NCBI GenBank assembly: GCA_025617375.2
Contig: JAMYGW020000003.1
Coordinates: forward strand, 1 to 64,000
Direction: 5' to 3'
Source of the DNA: Acarospora socialis
Taxonomy: Eukaryota > Ascomycota > Lecanoromycetes > Acarosporales > Acarosporaceae
DNA length: 64,000 nucleotides
Translations under genes and position numbers: made by a program
Part shown: positions 23,827 through 36,300 of the stretch, in pieces
Layout of the letters: the number at the start of each line of letters is the position of its first letter
Numbering within the stretch: position 1 is the stretch's first letter
The notes under the pieces: model-generated
What the model was told of the DNA's origin: nothing
The model's input: the letters and a program-made list of their open reading frames with translations, nothing else
Database searches by the model: none

Positions 23827-24875
23827 TTACCGCTCCTCGAAGTAGAACTTGCCCAGCCCCTTTTGCGCCTCAGCTCCCTCCTCCAGACTTCCGAAAGCTC
23901 TCCGCGCACTCTCGCCTTGTTCCAATCTCTCGCGCACAATTCTCTCTGCTGTCTCCTGGCCCGTCATGCCCATGTTCCTCTCGTGTACCCGCCTCCTCGT
24001 AGCAGTCGTGTCCACGACGTTCGCATCGTAGGTCATGCCATCGATCATCTTGGCGTCCCTCTTCTGCTCGCCCGCACCGGCGGAGGCCTGAACACCTTGC
24101 ATCGGACTAACTCCGACGCCACCACTGCCCTGCTGTTGCAGATAGCCCGACGCACCAGGCGCCTTGGCGATGGTAGGGCTACCCAGACCGCTCTGTCTAC
24201 CACCAGGCACCCTTGCGCCAAGGCTAGAGATTGGTCCACTGATGGTGCTACTCGCTCCTTCGCCGAACCCGACAAGACTCGCGTTACCTTCATCGCTCAG
24301 CCCAGCACTGCTGGAGACACCGTCTTCCTGGTCTTCGCTCATCTTGTCCGCCTCGTACACATCGCTGCCGCTCGCCCACGTGGTGCGGCCCCCTACGCTG
24401 CCCGTGGCGCTGGCACTACCAACGGTGCTGCGTTCTTTCTGCTGAAGCGGCATGTTGTCAAAGTATCCTGGTGGCTGGGTAGCAGCTGTGCCAGGCGCAA
24501 GGTGGCTCGGTCCACCGCCTTGTCGGACGGTAGCCACACGTTCGAGACCGGCAAGGCGTGAGATTCGGTCGGCACGTTCGGCATCGAGGGTGTTCGTCGA
24601 CGAGCTGGAAGATGCGGAGGAGTGGTGAGTATGGCCATGCGGGAAGGCGTGCCCTTGGTGGCCGTCTTTGATCGCTGTTGTGGATAAGGCTGACAGAGAA
24701 GTGGTACCGGAATTCGGCGTGCCACTACGAAATGAAACTCCATCAGTGTTCATGTTTCCTTACAGGCAGCGGTAGCATTGGATGGAGCTTCAGGTTTAAC
24801 TCACGGTCCCAGATCAGATGGGGTGACCGGGTCTGACGGTGGGGGAGGGAGATTGATGAGGGTCGGCGCGGACAT
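23827..24875 (-). CDS. Conserved fungal protein of unknown function, 322 aa
   Basis: The model has two exons, 24875-24805 and 24724-23827, with an 80-bp intron, giving 322 aa. The protein starts MSAPTLINLPPPPSDPVTPS and then TSLSALSTTAIKDGHQGH. A His-rich and poly-Ser stretch follows, then LDAERADRISRLAGLERVAT, PPGYFDNMPLQQKERSTVGS and GGRTTWASGSDVYEADKMSE. The C-terminal helix ends GLGKFYFEER. Nearly the whole protein is predicted disordered, with islands of conserved-looking sequence. It has no signal peptide, membrane segment or catalytic motif. I recognise the style of a conserved Pezizomycotina protein but know no function. The first exon is only 24 codons and would be missed by a frame scan of the second exon, which has its own in-frame ATG inside the intron (24753). 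Confidence 0.75.
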
Positions 24876-25518
24876 CTTATTGCTCAAGTCGAAGAACTGT
24901 TTTGGTGATGGAAGCGTGTTTGTTGAGGTAAACGTTGGAGGTTGATGTAGGGACCAGTCAAGGGGTTGGTTAAGGAATGGACGGTTTGCGCAATGACTGG
25001 AACTTCGTAATAGCTCTTGCAAGATAAAGATGCACAGTGGAAGATTCTTTCCCTATGATTGTACTATTTGAATTGTGGTCATTGATTGTACCTTACTGAC
25101 ACGAGAGAAATGACTGTAATGGTGTTTGAGGTTCATGAACAGCGTTGTTCTCAATTGCTTTGTTTCACATCTGACAGAACCCACACTAGACCCCGCCTAC
25201 GTCATTCATCGCCTGATCCTGCAAATCCCCTTTAGCGCTTCAATATCAGAGACCGCACAGCTACAACAGATAATGTGTTGATTATGCTGAGGCACACTTT
25301 GACACATGAAAGGGCATCAGAGCGTCTAGTCACAAGGTCATATTATCAGGGGCAGAAGCCATGGAGAAATGATTTTCGTGAGCTTATGGAGAATACGCAG
25401 CAACAACGCAAGGCGGCAACTAGCTATGGAAATCCGACCATGGCAAGATAGACCAGCTTTTCGCCCAAGCAACAGCTCAACTTTCCTGTTCCCGCTTGAT
25501 CACCCCTAAATAATCATT
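24876..25518. other. Intergenic region
   Basis: These 643 bp lie between two genes on the minus strand. They hold the promoter of the 322-aa gene and the 3' flank of the PB1-UBA gene. No gene or repeat is recognised. Confidence 0.45.
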
Positions 25519-28500
25519 TCAGTCATCACTCCTCTGCTCATATGCCTTCCTCTCCTCTTCAATCGTCTCGATGGCGTCTTCCAGGTTGCCCTCCGCTGCC
25601 TGAGCATAAACCAACAATCTGGCCTCCCCACCGTTCTGGATCGTGCCGAAACCAAGACTTTTGAGCTGGTCAACGCATTCTTGCACCTTCGCCACCGTCT
25701 TCGCATCATAATGCTCCCCTGCATTGTCGGTAGGCGCTTCCGAGCGCGGCATACTCTCGCTTGTCTCTGAGACAACCGATTTTGCCGTTGGTGCACTGAG
25801 TGTAGGATGATCCGTGGTGGTCGCTGGGCGACTAGACGCGCTGTCATGCTTTGCCAAGAAGGACTCCCAACCAAGTCTTCCGTTGCCAGTAAAGTATTCC
25901 GAGTAGGGTCGGCGATTGCCCGCATAGTAGTCATGAAACGGCCGACGCTGGGCAGTTGTTCGACGGAAGTTATCGATTAGACGACTTCGGTGCAGTGTCA
26001 CGCTCTCTGCGAGTGGGTCAAACGGCCTAGTGAGCCTTGATTCACCTTGTTCGGGTTTGTGGTTCGCCAGAGACATAGATTGGGCCTGAGCTAGGCTCTC
26101 CAGGGCGTCGTTTGGATTGACACCGTCGAGGGCGCTTTGGCCGGTTTGATATGATGTCCTCGAGGCCATTTCTGCCAAGGGATTTTGAGTATGATCTGAG
26201 ATGTGCGAAGCATGAGGTATCAGGCGAGTGTGTGATTTGAGATGTGTCCTATAGTTGTCTAATCGGCGGAATTCTCTATCACAAATTGGACACTTGTTTG
26301 GGCGCAAGTTTCGTATTGTCTCATCTTCGACGTCCACGCCACGCGCCAAAGGCCAAGGTGAGTTAACGGCGGCTGGAGCCATGTCGTCACTCTGAGCGAG
26401 TGACGGTGTACCAAGCCCAGTCATCCTGTGAAAGAACTGCCCTGACGACTCGTTTAAATGAAGTGCATCAGCCTGATTTAACCCACTCTTTAAGGAAGAG
26501 CTTCGGCTATTGTTAACGTTAGTCTTGTTCTCAGTCTTGTCAGCGGTTTTAAGCAGAGGTGCGGCGTTAAGCTTCGCATCTGTACGAACGGGAATAAGGG
26601 GCTCCATGGTAGGTAAAGGCGGGAATGAAGGCAGGGTTTGGGACGTTTCGCTCTCAAATTGAGCCAAGGTGGGAAACCTCTTCATCTCCGGAGCGACCTT
26701 CTCGGTGGGAAGTGAATCCGAGACGAACGAAAGGCTTGGTAACTCATGGGACATATCAGGTTCTCCCTTCGGCGTGCTATTGCTGACTGTGGCTGCTCTA
26801 ATCGGTAGGTTTGATTTCTTGACAGGCGAGGCCTGTCGTGAACACTTATCCCAAGGTAAGTTGACGGATGCTCTTGGATTTCCAAACTCGTAAGAGTCTC
26901 GGCCAACCCGCCCAAGCTTCTCGCTACCCAACTCGCCATGCGCAGTGCGTTTCTCCGAGTTCTCATCGGGTGAGGAGTAATACCACGGATAGGCGGAATA
27001 TGCTGATTTCATCTGTCCATTTGGTTGAGTCGCTTTGATCTGGGCTCCAGATACAGGCGATGGAATATCCCTGGTCGAAGAGTATGGGACCTTAAGAGAT
27101 GTGAACAAACCAGTGGACCTACGATGTTGCAAGACCCGGTCCCATGACGGTACAGAAGACACTCCGTTAGGCTCGACAAACGACACAGTTGGCCTCTCAG
27201 GGGAAGTCATATTCCACCTCTCTGGAGTTTTGGTTGCAGAGCTGGGATGCCAAGATTGGCGGTGCCTGAGTGTGCTCTTGTGATGTCCTACATCGTTGTG
27301 ACTGGGAGCAAGGCTCTCCGCCGGATCCGCCGGAATTAGACCACATTGGCTACCCGACGGGCAGTAAGCTGTGGGAGTTGTTGCTAATTGTCCCTTCGCC
27401 CGGGGAATCTCAGGATTAGGCTGTCTAGTAGTCTGTGAACGAGTATCCGCCCAACGCACTTCAGGTCTAGGTTGTCTAGGCGGTTGTGAGCTTGCATCCT
27501 CCCAGGGGAGTCCAGCAGTAGGACCTCTAGGAGGCGTCGAACGTGCGTCAGTCCAGCGACCAGAAGGACTAAGTGACCTAGGCGACCGCGGCTGTGGTAA
27601 CTGCGACGTCCATGTGTTATCTGGCGGGCGACGGGCGCTATCGGGTAGGTGGATGGGGCCGTATCTTTGGACTTTTGGCCAGTCACTTGGACTACTTGAA
27701 CTTGGACTACTTGTGTCCTGATTCGATTCTCTGTAACCAGTCTCAGGAAGTCTACCTCTCGCGTAGCTACGACCTCCATTATGCCTAGATTGACTGCTTG
27801 TCAGGTCCGATTTGGACGTATCGTAGAACTCTGGAGGGGGCACAATGTATTCATAAGGAAGCTGAGAAGTGTAATGTAAGGGCGACCGACGTGTAGGGCG
27901 GCTGCGATAGAAGTCGTTCCTGGACGGATATGGAGAGCCGCTGGGAGCGCGGCGGTGACGGCAAGATGAGCTCGACGAGCAGCCGAAAAGACAGTAGGGT
28001 TTCGCGTGGTAAGATCCCTTGTCAACACTCCGTATATTCTTCAACTGATTGTACTGCTTCTCTTCCTGCGCCGATATAAATTGACCAGTTTCGACAGTCT
28101 GCCCTTTTCGACCATTTGAGCAAGTAGAGGAATCCGCTGATTGATATGCCTCATCTGCCTCTTGCTGCAATCTCCGGAGCCTTTGCCGGTTTGCCTCGCG
28201 ACTGTCAGCGGCTTCCTCCCTTTTGGTGCGGTGGATCTTCTCATATTCTCCGTCGGTGTACTTGCTTCTTACATGACCAAAACTGCCGTCCAGAGTATGC
28301 TTACCCTCGGTGGATGCTAGGCCTGGTTGGGTACAACCCTCGGTCGGACAATTGCAAGTTGTTGTTGCTGAAACATCAACGGTCTGCGCTTCGTCTTCGA
28401 CCGTGACTTCTACTTGATGCGCCAGTTCGGCAGCGGGTGTTGTAGCCTCTGGAACTGTTGTAATGGACTCTGGATTGTGTTCTGCTTGTCCTTCTGAAGG

Positions 28501-30072
28501 TTCGGTGGTGCTTTCGAGAGTCAACCCTGGGAAAAGGGCTCCTCCCATCTCTCCAAGACCAACGGCCAGACCCTGTAAGCCGGATACTACGCCTTCAACC
28601 ACCTGCGTATCCAAGCCACGAGCCCTATCAGCCGCGTTACGTGTGGCGATCGAAGCCAGCTGAACATTGTTTGCAATACGTTGTACATGGCTGCCCCACC
28701 CTCGAAGAGCACTAAAGACCGTCTGTTGAGCCACGTGAGGAAGGTTCTGCTGCGCATTCAGAAGCTGTTCGTGAGCCTCCGGGATACTGCTCCGAACTTC
28801 AGAAGTGAGTAGGCCAATCCCGTCAATGAACCCTCGGACGGCTTGGCCAAGCAACTCCACAGGGCTATCCTGTGCCTGCCCATTAGTAGTCTCGCTTGCT
28901 CGATCGTCAGAAGTAGTTTCAGGTGCCAGAGACTCAGCAGCAGGCTTGGGAACTGGTGCCGATATTTCAGTTTCCTCAGCTGCAGAGGGCACAGAGCGAT
29001 CACATAGCAGTTTTGCCAGTTCGGCTTCAAACACTTCCAACAACGGTCTGTGCGATTCGCCTTGTTCAGAAGAACTATGCGGCTTATCTTCGGTTGGTGG
29101 TGTGGCCTCCTGAAGCTGCGGGTCAGGGTTGATTCGACTATATGCAGCCCACCGATCCTGATGTGCTTTCTTCTGTGGAATCTCAGGCGGATTGTGAGAC
29201 ATAGGCCTTTTGATGCTGCATCCGAGCTTCAGGCCAGCTTCTTCAGCTTGTTTCCTCCCTTCAGAACTCAGACTACCCCACTCTTTGGTCAGGTCGGCAA
29301 GCTCGAAAGGATGACTTTTAAGTAGCGGATTGACCGTCCTTGGACTTTCCTCGCAAGTGGGCTCGATGCTTATCAAGCTAGATTCAATCGCCGGAGCAAC
29401 ATTATTCACTTCCTCTTGTGCTAAATGCGGTGGGTCTGTAAGCTTGAAATAGTGCTCACGCTGACCTTCAGTCAATGTTTCCTTAGCGTCAGTCTTGAGA
29501 GTTTCTACGGATCGCTTGGGAGGGCTTTGCTTCGGAAGGTTCACAAGAAGCGGCCGGCTCCAGTTAGGTGGTGTTGATGGCACGGAAGAGGAGCCGCCAC
29601 CCTGCCTTCGTTCGATATTCCTCCACAAGGATAGAGCGACGCTTGTTCGATCGATATCGAATGTATGTAACTGCGGACTGATGGTGGAGAGGCGAGGGTT
29701 GACCGGTCGGGGCATTGCAGGGTAGAGGAACTGTGGGGATTTGGCCGAATTTCGTGATATTGGCGTGATGGGCTCTTCTAAACGCTGAGCCAGTTCGATA
29801 GATGAACCGACCTTAATGCAAGATTAGCACAGGAGGGGGTATTGTGTTGTGGATGAACTCACAGTGATGACTTCTCCGTCATCCTCATCCATGTATTTGA
29901 GGATAGCCTCCGGATGCGTAGAGATGGTGGCGTCGTATTCCGGCGCCGAGACCTGGACTATTCCATGGTGTTCTGGTGCTCCCAGCTCCGTCGAGAGCCT
30001 GCCGTGAGTATCTGGGTCCGTGACGCTATTCGACCGCCGCAAGTTGCGGATTCGAAATGGAGGCAACATCAT
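25519..30072 (-). CDS. PB1-C2H2-UBA protein, candidate autophagy/ubiquitin adaptor
   Basis: The model has two exons, 30072-29863 and 29811-25519, with a 51-bp intron, giving 1500 aa. The intron joins YMDEDDGEVIT to VGSSIELAQRL, which rebuilds the acidic OPCA motif of a PB1 domain (about residues 30-135). The middle is long, disordered and Pro/Ser/Arg-rich, with one amphipathic segment (about residues 375-470). A single C2H2 zinc finger lies at 1244-1264 (CPICDREF ... HLKSH). A UBA-like three-helix domain fills about 1441-1492 (VQECVDQLKSLGFGT, LEDAIETIEEE). PB1 plus UBA is the frame of p62/NBR1 cargo receptors, but no ZZ or FW domain is seen. A possible Atg8-binding motif is EWGSL at about 247-251. 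Function is inferred from architecture only. Confidence 0.8.
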
Positions 30073-30990
30073 CGATGATTTCGTTATATGATCACCTAAA
30101 CCGGAGTAAAATCTGCGGTGTCCAACTGGCTCCTTGAAATTTAGAGGTAGGTCTGTTTCGGATCACAGAGATATTTCACAACTTTGATTCAAAGTGGGGT
30201 AGAAATATCAAGACTGGACCAGCATATATTCAAGGCTCTCTCGATACACGCAGGAGTAGGGAAGCCTGCAGTGAGGATTGTTCTGGTGTCCCGAGCTGAC
30301 GAGTCAACAAGGGTGATGACTCCAGGAAGCGTACGCAGTTTGCAAAAGCGATCATGCGGGATGCGAGGATAATCTTAATATCTGATAGCTGGCAAGCTTC
30401 TGTTAACAGTGAACCGAGATCATTTAACTGATTAAGTGCACGACCTCATGAAGCCTGTTCAGCTGCGGTGTAATCAACTGCGTCAGGTCTGGTAGGCAAC
30501 AATAATGACAACAACGAGAGGCGGCGGGGTTGAGGCTGATGTGATGACAGCTACGCAGTGATAACGTATAGTTAAGAACGACCCTCTTTGAGTTGAACCT
30601 CAGTGAACCTCAATATGAAGTCGGGTTTCACTACTGGGTTGATTTACGCATCATGGCTACAGATATCTATCGTCTTTGAGGATATCTCAACCGAACCTAG
30701 CCAGATCTCAAAACCCACAAGCACTTACACTCAAGCCTTACGAAGATGCGTCCCTGAATTAATCCTACATAACCCCTGAATAAAGAGCACTCTTGAAAGT
30801 ACAAGCAGGCCACAACACAGAATTCAAAAGGATGACATACAGCAGCATAGGTAGAGGACACGATTAAGACACTTGGCGCTCAAGGCGCTGCACAAACAAG
30901 TTTTTGATCGACGGATAGAAACAGAGAAGGGGGACTTTCCACACAGCAATTTAAAGACCAAACGCCAATAAGGACTTCGCGATCATCATC
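30073..30990. other. Intergenic region
   Basis: This is 918 bp of non-coding DNA upstream of the PB1-UBA gene and downstream of the surface-protein gene. Nothing is recognised in it. Confidence 0.45.
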
Positions 30991-32687
30991 TCAACAGCTG
31001 CTCTTGGGCCAAGTACTTGGGGCGTAGCAAGCGATGTTGAAAGGACTCATGGATGATGTGCCCAGGTTGGTATCAAAGGTCACGACCTGCCCTGGGGCGA
31101 TTGCCGGACTTCCAGCGTTCGAATAATTGATCGCTTGTTGCCCTAAACCACCATTGGTGAGTGACCTTGACGTTGCCAACCCTGGGACAGAAGGAAGTGA
31201 CTCACCAGTGGTTTGAGACCCTTGAATACCGATGGTTGCTCCGGCACCACTGTCGGGAGTGGCGAAATAATAGACTTTGATGACGCCGGGAGTGTTGGAT
31301 TGGTAGTTGACTAGGAAATGATAGTATTCGTCCTGGATTCCAAGGCTGGCTAAGATGTATTCGAACGTGACTGATGGCGTGGCACCGGAGTTGTCTACTT
31401 GGTAGAAGACACCATCTTCGGTTCCTCCCTCAGCAATGAGGTCCTCCCAGTAAGCGGCCAGCGTCATGGATGGAAGGCTAGATTGTGGTAATGGTGCATT
31501 TGCGTAGCTCGTTGAGCCCGTGTCGAACGAGAGGAGCTACGCTGATTTAGCTTGCAGACAACACCGGCTTGGTATGGTAACTCACCCCGTTGCTCGACAC
31601 AAAGATATTGCTGGAAGTTTGACTGAACAATCTCATCGGAAATGGCAGTTGTACACTCCCACTGGCGTCGTCCCCTTGGTAGAATAGCGATGCATCGGGT
31701 TCCGTAATTATTGCGGTTGGGCTTGCTAAAATGGGCTGACGTGGGTCTGTCGTCGAGGACGCGGTAGGGCTTAATGCAGTCGTGCTGGATGAGGTTACGG
31801 TAGTCGCAGGTGTGCTAGATGACGCCTTGCTTGATGAAATTGAGCTTGCTACGGTCGTACTTGCGGGAGTCGTGCTCGTGCTGGTAGATAGCGTTGGTAC
31901 TGTTGAAGAGCTAGTAGAGCCGGAAGTTATTAAAGTACTTCTCACTGTTGCCGATAAGCTCGTACTGCTGGCGAGGAAGGTCAAGTCAGTACAGGCCAAG
32001 TAGTGTCAAAGTTCCCATACAAGTAACGGATACATGCCGGAACACTGCTTACCTGGGAGAGCTTGTGGTTGAGCCGCTCGAACCAGCCGTAGATCCTTGT
32101 GGCGCCGATGTGGATGTCGTGCTACCGGCAGGCACAGTGCCGGAAGAGCTGGAAGAGCCTGAAAGGCTTGATGATGACTTTGGGGAAGCAACTAATCCCG
32201 AAGAGCCTGGAGTTGTGGAGCTTGCGACAGTCCCGCTGTAAGTTGAGGGACCCATGATCGATGCAGAAGAGGTTGGTGCTAATGAGCTCATAGTAGTCGG
32301 TTGTCCGAATCCATTGGCTCCTGAGATGCTAAAAATTCAGGCATGTCTTAGCTCCCTACCCTTAATAAAGTCTAAGGATATAACTCACGAGCCGTAATTC
32401 GCAGATTGCGTCGCCGAGAGTGTCCCAGTTCCCGTTTGACCCGCAGTTGAACCTCCCAGGCTGTTTGAACCACTAGTAGGGCTTTGACTAGCAGCTGGAC
32501 CTCCTACGCTGCCCAAACTACTAATAGGAGTCAGAGAGTTGCTGGTTAGACATCTCCTTATCCAGACCGTGCTGGTTGGACGGTCAGTGGCAACAGGAGA
32601 GCTCGCGACCTGAGCAACCGGAGACCCTGAGACCTGGGCGAAGAACTGGAGCGCCGCGAGCACAACAGCGGAGCAGGCGTAATGCAT
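30991..32687 (-). CDS. Secreted Ser/Thr-rich surface protein with NIDO-like domain
   Basis: The model has four exons, 32687-32389, 32328-32053, 31967-31586 and 31536-30991, which join in phase to 500 aa. The first 20 residues (MHYACSAVVLAALQFFAQVS) form a signal peptide. Residues about 30-275 are Ser/Thr/Gly-rich and likely O-glycosylated. The C-terminal 220 residues form a globular domain: PFPMRLFSQTSSNIFVSSNG, LLSFDTGSTSYANAPLPQS, TLAAYWEDLIAEGGTEDG, YYHFLVNYQSNTPGVIKVYY and GATIGIQGSQ. This pattern is seen in fungal cell-surface and adhesin-like proteins related to NIDO domains. There is no GPI signal, since the end is STWPKSSC. It is likely a wall-associated or released protein, with its partner unknown. 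Confidence 0.8.
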
Positions 32688-33335
32688 TATGGTAGAGACA
32701 ATAACAATGAAAGCAAAGTCAAATGCTAAATGAATGCCGTCGAAGAGACGTAGTGAATCAAATGAGCGTGGAGCTGCAAAAGTCAGCTGAAGGAGAGAAC
32801 GGCGTCGGACACTTGGAAAAGGTATCAACACGACGGAAGAAGAGCAGAGGCTGAGAACATAAGGAATAGATTTTATTGATTGGAATGAAAGCAAAATCAC
32901 GAAGAGCTCCGACGCGAATCATGCATAGCGTAAGGAATGCTGAGGTCTTGGCTAGAGTATTGGAATGTAATCAGAATAACATCGCAGCGCTGAGCCTCCA
33001 CTACCTCTCGTAGTCTAGAGAGCAAGAACACTGTATGCTGTTATAGTGAATTTGATTCCGTCGCTGTATGATTGCAGAGCGTGTAACTATCGCCATCTGG
33101 ATTAGCCACCAGAAGGAAAGGGGTGCAGACACTGCCATTATCATTCGATGCTAAGTCTACAGAAGTGTATTTCCAGCGAGGTATTCAGAAGCCCGCCAAT
33201 CCAAGCATAAGCTAGCCTACCCATGAAACCGTCAGCTAAACAACGAATAGTCCCAAGCACCCGCCGCAACGCTTTTGCGCCCGCTCGCTCGTGTACATGC
33301 CCATAGTCATACAAAATAAGCAAACCAGTAACGGC
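32688..33335. other. Intergenic region
   Basis: These 648 bp hold the promoter of the surface-protein gene and the 3' flank of the CM1-protein gene. No gene or repeat is recognised. Confidence 0.45.
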
Positions 33336-36300
33336 TCATCTCCCACGTCGGACCCTCTCTCTCTCAAGCTCCATTCGCAACTGTTCGTTTTCCTGCAATC
33401 CTTCTTCCAACCTTTTCCTCGCACCACTCCTGTCGACCAACCTGGCCTCTCTCTCCGCCTTCAGTCGTCGTTCGAGCTCTCGAAGTCGATGAATCCATCG
33501 CTGCTGACTGGGCTCAATGGGGGCGCTTGTGATCGGTATGGTGGCCACATCACTGGCTCTCTCCAGAGCTTCCACGGCAGAGCTAGAATGATGACGCATA
33601 AGCGTTGCTGACATCGCGCTGCGGCTGACTTCTCGGCTGGGGGTGTTCGAAGCCCTCTGCTCGCCTCTTCCGGAGCGTGGTTTTGGTTCCTGCTTGCGGA
33701 GGGCACTGAGCTCGGCCTTGAGTAGACGGTTCTCACCCTTCAGTTTCGCAACATCGGAGGACGCGCCTTGGGATAAATCGGATCGGGTGCTCTGGACCGC
33801 CTTCTCGAGTCTGTCAAGCCTTTGATTTCCCACGTCAACGTTGTGTTCCAGGCTTTGATATTCTTTCCAGAGCTCACGCTCAACACTGCGGATCCGGCTT
33901 TTGAACCCTCCGATAAGAGCTTCGACAGCCTTCATGGCTAATAAAAGGTTCTTGCTAAATGATGGTAGCATAGATGAAACGACCTCGAGGCTTGGGAGGC
34001 TTCCATTCACAAGACTGTGCTTATGCTGCCAGTCCGACCCACAGATGGTAGATAAGCGGTTCCACATCGCCAGGAGAAGGTTGTTTCGCTCACGGAGTTG
34101 CGCTTGATACTGCTGTTCAAGGGTGGAAAGCTTCTTTCGATCCGCTTGACGGGCGCTCTCGAGTTCGACGATTCTCGTTTCCTTCTGCGACACTGTACGT
34201 GTCGTGTGTTGGTGGGTCTTCTGCCATTGCTCGTGCTGGTATTTTTCGTTCCGGCGAGCTTGGCGTTCTTTCTCCAGGAGGTCTCCGAGTTTGCGAGACT
34301 CCAATCCGTGACTCTCGAGCAATGCATCTCGGCTCTTTAGAAGACGGTCCTTCTCGGCGAGGTTGCTCTTAGTGATGTCAAGCTCTGAGGCGGTAGAATC
34401 AAGCTCTTTCTGAAGCTTTGTAATCGACTATAGTATCAAGTTAGTACTGGCACACAAGTTACGAGTGGCAGTCAACGTACCTTGAGCAAGCTTGATCTGG
34501 TCCCGTTGAGGTCACCAAGTGCTTCACGAAGACTATTCTCCAGTTCCATGAGCCGTTCTTTCCATGTAGTAGCCTCTTGTTCTCTTGACTGTAGGCTTTT
34601 CTTCAACTTCCTCGCCTCTTCTTTGGTGCCAGAAACCTCACGGTTCAAGTCGTTGATGATCTGCTGGACTTCTTGTTTCTCCTTACTAGCAACTACCTCA
34701 CGCTGCTGCCGCTCCTCTGCGAGTCTTTCATCAAGTTCCTTTACCCGTGCTTTCTCGTCCTGTAGGCTTGTCTGGGCTGATTTGAGTGCCGATTCAAGAT
34801 CCCCAATCTTGATCTTGTCGCCATCCTGCTCTTCGCGCAAGAAGGCGATCTCACTCTGGCTCGATTCCTGTTGAACAGCAAGTCGCTCAGCCTTGCTTTT
34901 TTCTTCGTAGAGACGATTCTCCATGCTCTCCAACTCTCGGTTGGTGTCCTCCAGTTCCATTTGAAGGTCTTGTACACGTTTGGCATTCTTAGCCGCTTCG
35001 TCCTCGATCAGGTTGAGACCTTCACGCAACATCCGCACATCCTTCTGCACAGTTTCGTGTTCCTCTTCTGATTTCTGCAGCTTAGCAGTTTTGCTTTCGA
35101 GTTCGAGTTCGAGTTCATCGATGGTCTGCTGGGCCTCGGCCTTAAGATCTTCGAACTCCGCGTCGAGCTCCTCGTTGGCTTGCAACGCCTGGTCTCGTTC
35201 TATTTCGATGGTGTGGCACTCGTTTGCTGCCTGATCCAGTTCTTCGTCGAGTTTCGTAGTCATGGCTTCATAATCGGCAATGGCAGTTTTTGCCTCATCA
35301 AGGTCGACCAGAGCATCTTTCACCTTCCGTGATAACTCTTGATTCTTCAACTTGAGTTCCGAGACTTGATCTCGAAGCTCGCCATTCTTTGCTTCATAGC
35401 GGTCACGTTCGGCGTCACTGAGCTGTGTAATTCTCGTTCCTTCGCTCTCTCCGGATGCAGGACGATTGTGTGCTCGAGATGCGGATCGTTCGAAGATACT
35501 GTCACCAGCCACGGATCGCAGCCCATCACCACGGCGCTGGAGTTTCAGTTCTTCGACATCTTGATATAAGCGTTCTCGTTCTTTGTTTCGGGAAGTAAGC
35601 ATCGAGGTCTGCGCTGCCACTTCACGACGCAACTCCGCATTCTCGTGCCGGAGATTCTCGACTAATGTATGACTGCTTGCAGCGCTCGCAACGCCCTTCC
35701 GCTCCACAGCCCGGTCAGACTCACTAGAGTATAACGCTGCAGACGACTTGTGCTGACGCTTCTTAACATGATAGACGTTGCTGTTATGGTTGTTCGTAGT
35801 AGTGGAGGACGTGTCACTTCTCAAACGTGCGATCTCTTCCCGAAGCTTTTTGTTATCCTCGTCTGCTTGTTCCCGCCTTGCGGTCTCGGACTCGAGCAGA
35901 TCTTTCCACATGTCCTATAGTACGTATTAGCAACGTCGTGGTGGTAATAAGGATCATGATCGTGGTAAAAACTCACCATCTCTTCGCGGAGACCGATGTC
36001 GCCTTCGCTGCTCCTTCGAGCTCCCATAGTCTTGACCACCCCAGCAAGACGCCTCTGCTCTCCTTCCCTTGCCGTACCCTCTGCCCGTAGTTTTTCGATC
36101 TCCACTTGGTAGGTCTTCGATCTCTCCCTCAGGTATGTCACCTCTGCTTCCATCTCCTGGAAGTCCGCGTCACTGACGGTACGACCGTTACCTCTCTCTC
36201 TCTCGGCTTCATCGGCTTTGGCCTTATTGATGAGCTCATCCCTCTCCTTGACCTTACGCTCCAACTCACGGATCGTACGTCGTAGTTCACGCGTCTCTCG

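Noticed and set aside
17444-30072. Biosynthetic or resistance gene cluster
   Set aside because: The genes are unrelated housekeeping genes with no shared pathway, backbone enzyme or cluster regulator.
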